DNA from: Candidatus Cloacimonetes bacterium 4572_55
Lineage (GTDB): Bacteria; 4572-55
Length of the DNA stretch: 20,336 nucleotides
Assembly (NCBI GenBank): GCA_002084765.1
Contig: NBMB01000067.1
Span: forward strand, 1-20,336
Reading direction: 5' to 3'
In this document: positions 1 to 7,949 of the stretch, piece by piece
Numbering within the stretch: the first letter of the stretch is position 1
How the letters are laid out: each line of letters begins with the position of its first letter
Program-made: the position numbers and the translations under genes
Notes under the pieces: generated by a model
What the model was told of the DNA's origin: nothing
The model's input: only the letters and a program-made list of their open reading frames with translations
Database searches by the model: none

Positions 1-214
1 AATTGACTGATCATATTTGGAATGTCAAAGAACTATTATTTATGGTGAGTGCCCCGCACCATTCCTCAAAAAATAATTTACAACACATAAAAGGGTGACT
101 ACCAAATTTGCCGACTCTCAAGTAAGTTATCAGGAAATTTGAAAATTTTCAACTAAAATTTTGAGGTTTCTGAAGAATTGCGTATCAACGACATATAAGT
201 AACTATCAATTATC
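1..214. other. Intergenic stretch with AT-rich palindromes, no gene seen
   Basis: I see no credible coding region in this stretch, which lies downstream of the pilin operon. It holds a small hairpin-forming sequence at 42-62 (ATGGTG and CACCAT arms around a 9-base loop). It also holds a perfect 14-base palindrome, TTGAAAATTTTCAA, at 139-152, followed by a second AAAATTTT block. Neither hairpin has a T-run that would make it an obvious terminator. Their role is unknown. Confidence 0.5.
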
Positions 215-247
215 AAAAAAGGCCGGGATAAACTCCCGACCTTTTTT
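215..247 (-). terminator. Rho-independent terminator of the minor-pilin operon
   Basis: An 8-bp stem (221-228 with 234-241) encloses a 5-base loop and is flanked by six A on the left and six T on the right. Read on the minus strand, the one imperfect position becomes a G-U wobble, so the minus-strand RNA forms a continuous stem followed by a U-run. On the plus strand the same position is a C-A mismatch. It lies about 40 bases past the stop codon of the giant pilin gene, so it most likely ends that operon. It may act weakly in the other direction too. Confidence 0.85.
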
Positions 248-284
248 ATCAAGCGTCACATCAAAAACTACCAAAAATCGAAGT

Positions 285-3200
285 TTAGTACTCCATGGCT
301 CGATCAAAAACCCATGGTCCCTCTGCGGTATCTCGCACCAACGGCGTCAACGGGGGCCACCCATGGGCGTTTAGATATGACTGATCAAATCCCCAATTAC
401 GATCCGGAGGGCTATAGTAGCTACCGCCTCCCTGGGGATTTAAACCGGTCCCTTCATACAGACAGACCATTGAAGTCAGCCAGTTGTGATCGATTTCATA
501 CCATCTCTGTAAGTAGCGGCACAAGTTATGTACTCCGCCGCTCATGCTTCCGCTATCACTGGCGCGATTTCCCGAAATCACGGCAAAGCAGAACGTGGTC
601 TCCAGCGCGTCACGGGTTGTATAGTTGCCGATATAGCTATTTGCGTCCAACCATCCGCGGTCTGGGTTGCTGGAATCCACGCCGTATTCGACGGAAAGCA
701 ACTTGACTGCGTTTGCCATGACAGCGCAAGGCAAGCGCTCCGGGAGGTCTTGCATCAGATTTTCGGCTCGCGGCCGGTGTGGATTGATTGAACCGTCCGG
801 CAAGGTGTCTTCAAAGTAGTCGCTGGAGCCATACTGGGGACCATTGGTATTATAATTTCCCTGGACATAAACCCAATTCTCCGATATAAAAGAAAGACCC
901 GCGTTTTCAGATGCGACTCCGAGGTCGTCCACCATCCAATCCCGCAGCCGATCCCCGTTATAGATGCGGACGCCGGACAGAAAGTTGTTTGCCATATCGT
1001 AGCTTTCGTTCTCGCACGAGCCGTAATGATCCATCGGATGCTGATCGTGGGAATGTCCGCTTAGATATGCAGGATACGCGATACTCAGGGTTTGGGGATT
1101 ATCCGGGTTCCCAGGCGGTACATGACACATCGTTATTCTGTTCGAATTGGTCTCTTTGATCCGTCCATTTGCCGTCCGTTTGACCGGGAAACTGGACAGA
1201 TTTTCGTTCAGATAATCACTCCGAAAATCGCCGACCCAGACTCCGAAGGGATCGAACTGCTTCTCCGCGTTTTCCGGATAAGACGGCGGGTCTCGCAATA
1301 CATCGATCACTGGCACAAAGACTTTATCCATATTTTCCGTCTCTGTACGAGGCACGGTGCGTAGCGTATCCACTTCCCATTCGGCCACGGTGCTGCGATC
1401 GGTCAAAGTCCAAGCGTATTGGATATAATGCGTCACCCGCTCCGAGTTATTGAAAATTAAGCTCTGGGGGATTTCTATCCCAGAAGGGAGAGAGCCATTG
1501 TTGGTAAACGTGGTAAACAGGCTATCTTTCAAGAAATTTTCCGTATTGATATTGGTCAGTGCCATCCATATTTCTCCGTCATCGTCCCAGAAATCCGCAT
1601 AACCGGCGAAACCAGATACGCCGCCGCCGCCGCCAATCACGGTGCCTTGTGCGATCCAATTGTTATCAGCCACTTCTTCATGCTCATGCTCGCGCGTCCA
1701 CGCCACATAGACTGTGACCGGCACGTCCACGTCAAATTTGATATAGTGGTTAAACTTGGTGTACCCGTCTCTATTTGCCAAGCGAATATAGGACGCGTTT
1801 TCCAATAGACCTAAAGACGTCCATGTCCTGGAGCCGTCCGAGTAAACCAGATCCCCATTGACAATCAAAGAATCGACCTCCGGAGTGCGGTATAGATTGG
1901 GATTGCCTGTTTCGCAGCCGATTTGCGGGTTGTCAAACCGGATATTTTCGATATGAACAGCATGAGCTGGGTCGCGGGGTTTGATAAACGTGGCATAGTG
2001 TTGGTGTGTACAGTCATCGATCTCATCCAGATCATTCCCTCCGAGACGCACCGTGCCGATCTCAAAATCATGGCTCCAGACATAAAAATCAGAAGAACCG
2101 TCGTTCGGATTCCAGCCCGCGCCGACCTCTTTGCTCCAATCGTGTGGGTCCGCGTTATGCGTCATGCTATAGGACGAGTCGTCGGTCGGTTCAAGAGTTT
2201 CGCCCGGAGCAACCAGAACAATTTGATCAATCGCAGTCCCGTTGCCCGCATGCCAGACATGAAAAGTATGCACCCCCGGGTGGCTGATCGTGATCTCAGC
2301 GTCCCCAGAACCCTGAGTGCCGTTTTCCCACGTCCACATACCGTTGCCGATCGACGCCTTATACCCGCTGGAAGGGGCGGTATAATCGATTCCGAAGTGG
2401 CAGTAGTTTGCGCCGTCTCGGTCGCCGCGGTTCCAAACCTGCCAGGTTCCAGCTTGATCAAAATAGACATAATAGATCAGTTCAGCCGAGTTTTCCATAT
2501 AGTCAGATCCAGTGTAATTCGAGCCGTCAGCAATCATAAAATCCATGCCGGAATAGTCGGTATAGCTTGAGCTCACCCGTTCATCCGTCTCTATCCATTG
2601 GGTATCGTTACGCTTCACAGCATGGTGATAGTTCTCGGCTTCGATTACAATGTAGGGCTTTTCCGGGTCTGGGTTCTTCTTGAAATAGTCGCGCGCCATC
2701 AACGTCGGAGTACGGTGAATATTTTTCACTTCACCCAACGACGGATTTTCATTCAGATCCGGCGTGGTTTCGCCAAATAATCGTGTCACGTCGCTATCGT
2801 CGATAATCCCTGGGGAATCATTACCGTCGGTATTGATTGCGTCTAAATAATCCCCATATACCAGCAATATTTGATCAACAGCGACTCCATTATCGTCACG
2901 TTCGGCTACAAATATTTTGAATTCATGCTCCCCGGCAGTCGGAACGTTTATCCGACTGAATCGATGACCCCCAGCCGCGCTAGTATGACGAAATCTCCAC
3001 CGAAAGTCCACATCTGCATCGTCATCATAACAATCCAGACCCTTGTAATAATAATCCGATCCACTGGTGGGAGCTCCGTCTAATCCAAAATGAATCTTAT
3101 CGTTGTCCCCATCCTCTCCCCAGTTTCTCATCGCAACGGTCCAAATTCCCGCTCTCGGGAAATCTACGAGATAGGTCACTTCGGGTGTGGTTCCGTCAAT

Positions 3201-5351
3201 ATGAGAGTCTCTTATATATTCAGACCCAGTTCCGGGGTAGATAAATCCGGTACCCTTAAACTCTGTCGGATAATCGGCTACGCTTCCGTTGGAAACCAGC
3301 CAGGGACCGTCAGTTCCGGATTGGGAATCAAAATCTTCCGCTTCCAGATAGATAAAGTTTATCGGATCGGGGTCCCAATCTGCGCCGAATGCGTCTCCAT
3401 TGACGTCGTTTTCGTGCACCAGAATAATTTGGTCGATACAGGCTCCGTCCTCTTTGATCCAGACATTGATAGTATTCAGCCCCGCTGTGGTCACGGTGAG
3501 AGCGGCTTTGTTGCTGGACGATTCGATGTCGTTCTCCCATCCAAATTCTCCGGAGTCGGCTAACAACAGATTTTCGGTATGCGCGCTTCCAAAATTTTGC
3601 GAGGAGTTGTTCAATCCCAGGTGATACTCATTGTCTTCTGTGCCGGTTCCTTTTCCGTATGTCCAGATATACCATGTCCCGGTTGTGTTAAAATAGACCT
3701 GATATTCCATCTCGGAACCGTTTCCAGCGACGTTATACGTATCTCCAGAGCCGTTTCCAGCCTTCATAAATCCGGCTCCATACCAATCGCCAGCCGTAGT
3801 GCTATCCAGCTCCCAATCGTCCGATCCTCCGGAGCTTTGCGCATGGAAAACTTCCGCCTCGATCACCACAAAACGCGCGCCGCTTGATATCTCGTCACTT
3901 TCGTCCACCCGCTCATAATAGAAATCGAGCGTATCGTTGATCACCGGCTCCTCTGGGACTTCGGTCGGGATAAAGTTGGGCATGCGCCAGACACTGGCTT
4001 GGGTCCGACCCGGCAATTCCTTATGGGGAACCATAGCTTCTGGGAAATCGACGAAAGTTTCTGTCTCGCTACTTTCTGTGCTTACTTCCTCATCCGATTC
4101 CACGTGATAGATAAACTCTTCTCGAGTGACGAGATCTTCGTCATGGGCAAGTCGATATTTGACGCCGTATCGATCGATCGCATACGTGGTGTCCGGGAAG
4201 TATATCTCGGATCGGGGCATGGTCTCGAGCTTTAACGCGGCTTGCCAATAGAGACGATTTGCCTTCAGACTGATGCTGTCGTCTGCCAGACCTCTTTTGA
4301 CCAGTTCCAAATTATCCACATCCGCGTCCAATGGAAGATTCAGGGGCACAACTCCATGCGCCCGATCTTTGATCAAACTGAATTCTCCCTCTGGGTCGTT
4401 AGCCGGTCCATAACTGGAGTATAAACCCATCCTGCTCTCATCCAATCCGGTCAAGTAGTTAGAAAAACCAGGAGGGCTGTCCTGGTCGTGGATATGGCTG
4501 GTCCACCAAGTCCCGCCCTCAGAATTATTTTCGTCGGCTGCCGGCGTTCCGATTCCTTGCACCCAATTGGCAACGTCCGTGACAGGTTGGGTTGGGTCTC
4601 CGCCATTTTTCAGATAGTAGGTGTACCCATGCTGATAATCGCCGCCGTTGGTCTCGCCAGTCGGATGGTTGGCATTGTAGAATCGACCTGCGACGGTCAT
4701 AATATTTTCGCCGGTCAGATTGAACAGCCGGACCGGTTCGCCTTTTGGCTTCACATAAGCGTTGCCGTTGACTTGAATTCTTCCGCCAAAGCTCATGGGC
4801 TTACCTGGATGCAGTTCCCAGTCTTTATCATAAAAGGAAGCGAACTGGAAAATCGGGATATAATTGACATAGAATTCCTGGTAGAGTAATGACCGCTCGT
4901 TCTGTTGGCCCTTTACGCGAGTAATGGTCCGATAGGGTCGGCTAATTGCCAGCAGCCCCTTGTAGTTTCCCTCGATGATCACCATGAGCGACTCGGAATC
5001 GCTTGTGGCTACCACAGCCAGCCCTTCTTGGGACCAATCTTCATTAGAATAATAGGTATAATCTTTCATCAGTCCTTCTGGCATTTGGATGCCGGCAAGG
5101 TCTTCCGAACTGGGCAGATAGCCAGCCTGAGCCACCTGGCGCACTTGCCCGACACTATACGCCGCGCCCGCCTTAGCCGCCTCAAAGACTTGCTGGGTGG
5201 CGACATTGATTTGGGCGTGTTGCATCTCGAATTTGGTCATCATCACGTTGGTGGTGGCAAGCGTCATTAAAACCAAAGTCATCAGGACTACGACTACGAG
5301 AGCGGTTCCTCTCTCGTTATAAATTGCGTTAGAAAATTTAGTGTAACTCAT
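285..5351 (-). CDS. Giant PilX/GspK-like minor pilin with three carbohydrate-binding-like domains
   Basis: This 1688-residue protein begins like PilX/GspK pseudopilins: a short basic leader, a Gly at 15, then a hydrophobic helix at about 16-38 without the usual Glu at position +5, then the A-K-A-G-A-A-Y pattern near 59-65. Residues 187-225 (GGRIQVNGNAYV) and 1160-1170 (LIVNGDL) resemble beta-segments common in large PilX-like proteins. Residues 493-645, 665-832 and 898-1048 are three paralogous beta-rich domains that open with an IEAE/LEAE signature and close with DQI-LV; they resemble CBM6/35-type modules. Residues 1408-1446 form a Cys/His-rich CHVPPGN module. Residues 1484-1634 (YVQGNYN, FAVISGN, SGGVHN) match the conserved C-terminal core of PilX-like proteins. 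Ordinary PilX/GspK proteins have only a few hundred residues. It is the last gene of the operon. The start has AAAGGAGAG four bases upstream. I infer an extracellular pilus-tip adhesin; the ligand is unknown. Confidence 0.85.
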   Translation of the reverse strand: MSYTKFSNAIYNERGTALVVVVLMTLVLMTLATTNVMMTKFEMQHAQINVATQQVFEAAKAGAAYSVGQVRQVAQAGYLPSSEDLAGIQMPEGLMKDYTYYSNEDWSQEGLAVVATSDSESLMVIIEGNYKGLLAISRPYRTITRVKGQQNERSLLYQEFYVNYIPIFQFASFYDKDWELHPGKPMSFGGRIQVNGNAYVKPKGEPVRLFNLTGENIMTVAGRFYNANHPTGETNGGDYQHGYTYYLKNGGDPTQPVTDVANWVQGIGTPAADENNSEGGTWWTSHIHDQDSPPGFSNYLTGLDESRMGLYSSYGPANDPEGEFSLIKDRAHGVVPLNLPLDADVDNLELVKRGLADDSISLKANRLYWQAALKLETMPRSEIYFPDTTYAIDRYGVKYRLAHDEDLVTREEFIYHVESDEEVSTESSETETFVDFPEAMVPHKELPGRTQASVWRMPNFIPTEVPEEPVINDTLDFYYERVDESDEISSGARFVVIEAEVFHAQSSGGSDDWELDSTTAGDWYGAGFMKAGNGSGDTYNVAGNGSEMEYQVYFNTTGTWYIWTYGKGTGTEDNEYHLGLNNSSQNFGSAHTENLLLADSGEFGWENDIESSSNKAALTVTTAGLNTINVWIKEDGACIDQIILVHENDVNGDAFGADWDPDPINFIYLEAEDFDSQSGTDGPWLVSNGSVADYPTEFKGTGFIYPGTGSEYIRDSHIDGTTPEVTYLVDFPRAGIWTVAMRNWGEDGDNDKIHFGLDGAPTSGSDYYYKGLDCYDDDADVDFRWRFRHTSAAGGHRFSRINVPTAGEHEFKIFVAERDDNGVAVDQILLVYGDYLDAINTDGNDSPGIIDDSDVTRLFGETTPDLNENPSLGEVKNIHRTPTLMARDYFKKNPDPEKPYIVIEAENYHHAVKRNDTQWIETDERVSSSYTDYSGMDFMIADGSNYTGSDYMENSAELIYYVYFDQAGTWQVWNRGDRDGANYCHFGIDYTAPSSGYKASIGNGMWTWENGTQGSGDAEITISHPGVHTFHVWHAGNGTAIDQIVLVAPGETLEPTDDSSYSMTHNADPHDWSKEVGAGWNPNDGSSDFYVWSHDFEIGTVRLGGNDLDEIDDCTHQHYATFIKPRDPAHAVHIENIRFDNPQIGCETGNPNLYRTPEVDSLIVNGDLVYSDGSRTWTSLGLLENASYIRLANRDGYTKFNHYIKFDVDVPVTVYVAWTREHEHEEVADNNWIAQGTVIGGGGGVSGFAGYADFWDDDGEIWMALTNINTENFLKDSLFTTFTNNGSLPSGIEIPQSLIFNNSERVTHYIQYAWTLTDRSTVAEWEVDTLRTVPRTETENMDKVFVPVIDVLRDPPSYPENAEKQFDPFGVWVGDFRSDYLNENLSSFPVKRTANGRIKETNSNRITMCHVPPGNPDNPQTLSIAYPAYLSGHSHDQHPMDHYGSCENESYDMANNFLSGVRIYNGDRLRDWMVDDLGVASENAGLSFISENWVYVQGNYNTNGPQYGSSDYFEDTLPDGSINPHRPRAENLMQDLPERLPCAVMANAVKLLSVEYGVDSSNPDRGWLDANSYIGNYTTRDALETTFCFAVISGNRASDSGSMSGGVHNLCRYLQRWYEIDHNWLTSMVCLYEGTGLNPQGGGSYYSPPDRNWGFDQSYLNAHGWPPLTPLVRDTAEGPWVFDRAMEY
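2208..2660 (-). repeat. CBM-like domain C of the giant pilin
   Basis: Encodes residues 898-1048. It opens with KPYIVIEAENY, has YYVYFDQAGTWQVWNRGDRD in the centre and closes with GTAIDQIVLV. It is separated from domain B by a linker of about 65 residues containing NIHRTPTLMARDYFKKNP. Confidence 0.7.
2856..3359 (-). repeat. CBM-like domain B of the giant pilin
   Basis: Encodes residues 665-832. It opens with FIYLEAEDF, has YLVDFPRAGIWTVAMRNWG in the centre and closes with GVAVDQILLV. It is the longest of the three copies, with extra material around the acidic stretch DCYDDDADVDF (773-783), which could bind metal or simply be a loop. Confidence 0.7.
3417..3875 (-). repeat. CBM-like domain A of the giant pilin
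   Basis: Encodes residues 493-645. It opens with FVVIEAE, contains YQVYFNTTGTWYIW in the centre, and closes with GACIDQIILV. These three landmarks recur in the same order in two later domains, so they are protein-level internal repeats. The fold assignment to CBM6/35-like beta-sandwiches comes from the pattern only. Confidence 0.7.
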
Positions 5352-5393
5352 GAGACTCTCCTTTCTCTTAACAAAGAGATTGAAAAATAGTAA

Positions 5394-6467
5394 TTATAAG
5401 GCACGGTAAAATTTTGTCGAATCTGCTCGGACAATAAAATCATCCCGATTGCCGCTAAGCGGGCTTGAGCCGGGTTTCGGTATCCACACCTCCAGCTTGA
5501 CAGTCAAAATAGACGCGGAAGGGTCGGGCGGAATGATCTGGAAATCGCGCACATTGTCAGCCACCACTTCCCGAAGCGCGTCTTCTACCCGAACCAGACG
5601 ATAGCGATTAATGGAGTCGTCAAAGTAGATATACCAGCCGAGAAATCGCGCGGGTTCGATAAACGCTGGGTTGGGTCCCGCCGCGGTGGGACCATTCGAG
5701 GAGCATTCGACTGTCTGTCCAGGTCCATAAGTGGGTTGTTCAGGCATTCCCCACCGATGGAGTAAATTGGCAGTTGGGTTCCAAGGGCTAGTCGGGGTCT
5801 GCGTATGTGCCAGAGTGTTCGCGCTCATATTAGTAATGGCGAAAAGTTGACCATTGCCATCGTTTCCAGATATAATCGGGACGTCATAAGTCTCGCCGCC
5901 GCAATCAAAGGGGATAAAAGAAGCTTGATCGTCCCGAGTGTAGCCGCCCCAAATTCGAGCCAGAATCGGAATTTCTGGAGAGGGAGCTTCCAAACCTCGG
6001 GCGTCAATATAATCCTGTAGAGGCTGGGTACTTTCCACAGTCACAGAAGATGAGAGGGAGGTCATTCCAGTGGTCGAGGAGGTCTGCATTCGGAATTGCG
6101 CTGCTATGCTTGGATCGGACGCTACGCTAAAGTTGAACACAAAAAGCGAATCGGGCGTGTTATCGGGACCGTCTTTGATAATCATCCCGGTGGAGCTTTC
6201 CATGGTATCGCTCAGCGCGTCGAAGCTGACCCAGACGCGTTCCACGCCGCTGGATTGCAGAGATCGAAAGTCCGCTGTGATCAAATCCAGCGCGATCCGC
6301 ATCTCCTGCTGTGCCTCTCGGGTGCGATTTATCTCATTAAAAACTCGAGATTGCATCATGAATATCTGAAAAGCACCGCCGAGGAAGATGCCGCTAACCG
6401 TCATAGCCACGAGCAACTCGATTAGTGAAAAACCGGCTCTATTTTTATCAAAAGGCATTGTTTTCAT
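5394..6467 (-). CDS. PilW/GspJ-like minor pilin (prepilin-type N-terminus)
   Basis: The 357-residue product has a class III prepilin signal, with a basic leader ending in A-G at 11-12 followed by FSLIELLVAM. Cleavage is expected after Gly12, leaving Phe13 at the mature N-terminus and Glu17 at +5. The hydrophobic helix runs to about residue 35, then the amphipathic segment ARNAQ-EMRIALDLITADFR-like region (about 47-65) typical of PilW/GspJ follows. The rest is a beta-rich globular domain ending close to the C-terminus with DDFIVRADSTKFYRAL. The start is supported by AAGGAGAG four bases before ATG. It lies 42 bases before the giant pilin gene and 103 bases after the PilV-like gene. By family knowledge it is an inner-membrane protein that enters the minor-pilin priming or tip complex. 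Confidence 0.85.
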   Translation of the reverse strand: MKTMPFDKNRAGFSLIELLVAMTVSGIFLGGAFQIFMMQSRVFNEINRTREAQQEMRIALDLITADFRSLQSSGVERVWVSFDALSDTMESSTGMIIKDGPDNTPDSLFVFNFSVASDPSIAAQFRMQTSSTTGMTSLSSSVTVESTQPLQDYIDARGLEAPSPEIPILARIWGGYTRDDQASFIPFDCGGETYDVPIISGNDGNGQLFAITNMSANTLAHTQTPTSPWNPTANLLHRWGMPEQPTYGPGQTVECSSNGPTAAGPNPAFIEPARFLGWYIYFDDSINRYRLVRVEDALREVVADNVRDFQIIPPDPSASILTVKLEVWIPKPGSSPLSGNRDDFIVRADSTKFYRAL

Positions 6468-6501
6468 TTTTCTCTCCTTAGATTCAAAGTTTTGAACCTG
6501 A

Positions 6502-6556
6502 ATTATTCGTCATCAGAGAAGTTTTATCCGCAGATTACGCAGATTATCACGGATTA
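6502..6556 (+). repeat. Dispersed intergenic repeat, copy 1
   Basis: This repeat lies between the PilV-like and PilW-like genes. Its 31-base core (6526-6556) matches the core at 7844-7874 at 29 of 31 positions. Similarity extends about 20 bases to the left (ATTC.TCATC...GAA). The core is built from near-10-base units of the type CGCAGATTA. Its outer TCCG and CGGA ends could pair in RNA. It appears to be a dispersed intergenic element and I see no coding potential in it. Confidence 0.8.
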
Positions 6557-6570
6557 ATAAATTATCGAAA

Positions 6571-7002
6571 CTATTGTCGAATAAGAACCAGAGTTTGCGT
6601 GGTCACGCTTCGCGTCTCGCTACCGTGTTCCCACAATGCAGTCACGGTCAACTGCTTGATATTTTGACCAGTCACTTCAGAGTTTTCCGGCGGGTCTTCC
6701 ACGAGGTAACGAACTGTATACGCAAGACTTCCATCGCTATGGTAGACCCCTTCTTCGATATCGCCCGCGTTCACAAGAGAGTCCGCGTAAGCGATCGAGT
6801 ATTCCATGCGTCCCCGCAGATCCTCAATAAACCGCTGGGTTTCATAATACCCTGTGGTTATCTGTTGCGAGGTTGCGTTTCCGCGCATGGTCGCGATAAT
6901 CATGCTGCTTGTGCCCATCATCAGAAAGGCGAAAATGACCAGCGCGAGCATCACTTCCAATAGGCTATATCCCGCTTTTGAGTTTAATTTGCACATCATC
7001 AT
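6571..7002 (-). CDS. PilV/GspI-like minor pilin (prepilin-type N-terminus)
   Basis: The 143-residue product carries the prepilin signal KAG/YSLLEVMLALVIF. Cleavage is expected after Gly11, with Glu16 at +5 of the mature protein and a membrane helix from about 12 to 35. The remainder is a small beta-rich domain that includes YTVRYLVEDPPE and LTVTALWEHG, as in PilV/GspI proteins. AAGGAG lies about five bases before a run of three ATG codons, and the first is used here; any of the three could serve. It starts 15 bases after the GspH/FimT-like gene ends, so the two are co-transcribed. By family it belongs to the minor-pilin set that primes pilus assembly. Its exact partner contacts cannot be read from the sequence. 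Confidence 0.85.
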   Translation of the reverse strand: MMMCKLNSKAGYSLLEVMLALVIFAFLMMGTSSMIIATMRGNATSQQITTGYYETQRFIEDLRGRMEYSIAYADSLVNAGDIEEGVYHSDGSLAYTVRYLVEDPPENSEVTGQNIKQLTVTALWEHGSETRSVTTQTLVLIRQ

Positions 7003-7017
7003 TCATTCTCCTTATCT

Positions 7018-7614
7018 CTAAAAGTTCAACCACGTTTCTCCGTCATATCTCCACCATTTGATCGACCCGATTCGATAGACCTCGACCAAGTATTGCCCAG
7101 TTGCGTTGTTCCGCTCTATATCCCGATCTAACGCAATCATAATATAGCCGGATTTTGACACTTTTCCGCCGGATTTAAAGATTGTTTCCAAATCGCCGTT
7201 ATCTGGACTGCCGAAAGATATCGTTTCCAAACTCGGTTGTTCTTCCAAATAAAGAGGGATATCATTAATACCGTCGATTCGGGCAAAACTGACCCCAGAG
7301 AAGTATTTCTTAAAACGCATCTCCCGATAACGCTCGTTGCTACTAAAATCTAAGTCGTCGTTACGATCCACAAACATAACATATCTCAGCTCATCAGGGA
7401 AAAACTCGACCTTGCACCAATGATGCTGACTGATGGCGACAGTCCGTAGCATTCGTAGGTCTGAGACCACGCGTTGAGCCGCGGCTTCTACCATCCGATT
7501 TTGGTTGAATTTCCCAAAGTTGGGAACAGCGACCGCCACCAAAATCCCAATTAAACCGACAGTAACCATTATTTCCAGTAAGGAAAAACCGGAATTCTTA
7601 CCCAAAGTTTTCAT
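7018..7614 (-). CDS. GspH/FimT-like pseudopilin, first gene of operon
   Basis: The 198-residue product has a textbook prepilin N-terminus: NSG at 7-9, then FSLLEIMVTVGLIGILVAVA, with cleavage after Gly9 and Glu14 at +5. The helix continues into VPNFGKFNQNRMVEAAAQRVVSDLRMLRTVAIS, the layout of GspH/FimT proteins, where a long N-terminal helix precedes a beta-sandwich. The C-terminal half includes WCKVEFFPDELRYVMFVD and the closing GSIKWWRYDGETWLNF. AAGGAG sits nine bases before the ATG. It is the promoter-proximal gene of the four-gene operon and diverges from the phosphatase gene. Length and motif fit a minor pseudopilin, not a major pilin. I cannot tell from sequence alone whether the machine is a type IV pilus or a type II-like system. 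Confidence 0.85.
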   Translation of the reverse strand: MKTLGKNSGFSLLEIMVTVGLIGILVAVAVPNFGKFNQNRMVEAAAQRVVSDLRMLRTVAISQHHWCKVEFFPDELRYVMFVDRNDDLDFSSNERYREMRFKKYFSGVSFARIDGINDIPLYLEEQPSLETISFGSPDNGDLETIFKSGGKVSKSGYIMIALDRDIERNNATGQYLVEVYRIGSIKWWRYDGETWLNF

Positions 7615-7823
7615 AAGTATTTACTCCTTCCGTAAAAAGTTAGAGAAATTTTACTTGTTCCTGTTTCTATTTTTAATTTTTTGAGACAGAGCAAGAATCG
7701 ATCCTATTTTTCTATAAGTACATAATCCATTAATATACAAACAGTTACAGAATATTTCATAAAAAAGCACATTTAAGTAAGGATGAAAAAACGGTAGGTC
7801 GCTTCACAAAATTGGGTAACCCG

Positions 7824-7874
7824 ATTCATCATCGCGGAATTCGATCCGCAGATTACGCAGATTATCGCAGATTA
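7824..7874 (+). repeat. Dispersed intergenic repeat, copy 2
   Basis: This is the second copy of the element at 6502-6556, in the same orientation. Its core at 7844-7874 consists of three near-perfect 10-base units of the form CGCAGATTA. Together the two direct copies bracket the GspH/FimT-like and PilV-like genes. Confidence 0.8.
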
Positions 7875-7949
7875 GGAATCGATAGCCCATGATTTTTCTT
7901 TACAATCTTATCTTAGTTCATTATTTTCAGACTACGTGATCGCGGGAAC

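Noticed and set aside
1923-2570. 215-codon plus-strand open frame opposite the giant pilin gene
   Set aside because: It lies wholly antisense to a gene with clear domain structure. Its product shows no recognisable motif and it has no good ribosome site.
6502-7874. The GCAGATTA repeats as a CRISPR array
   Set aside because: There are only two copies more than 1 kb apart, with 10-base internal units and no spacers or cas genes.
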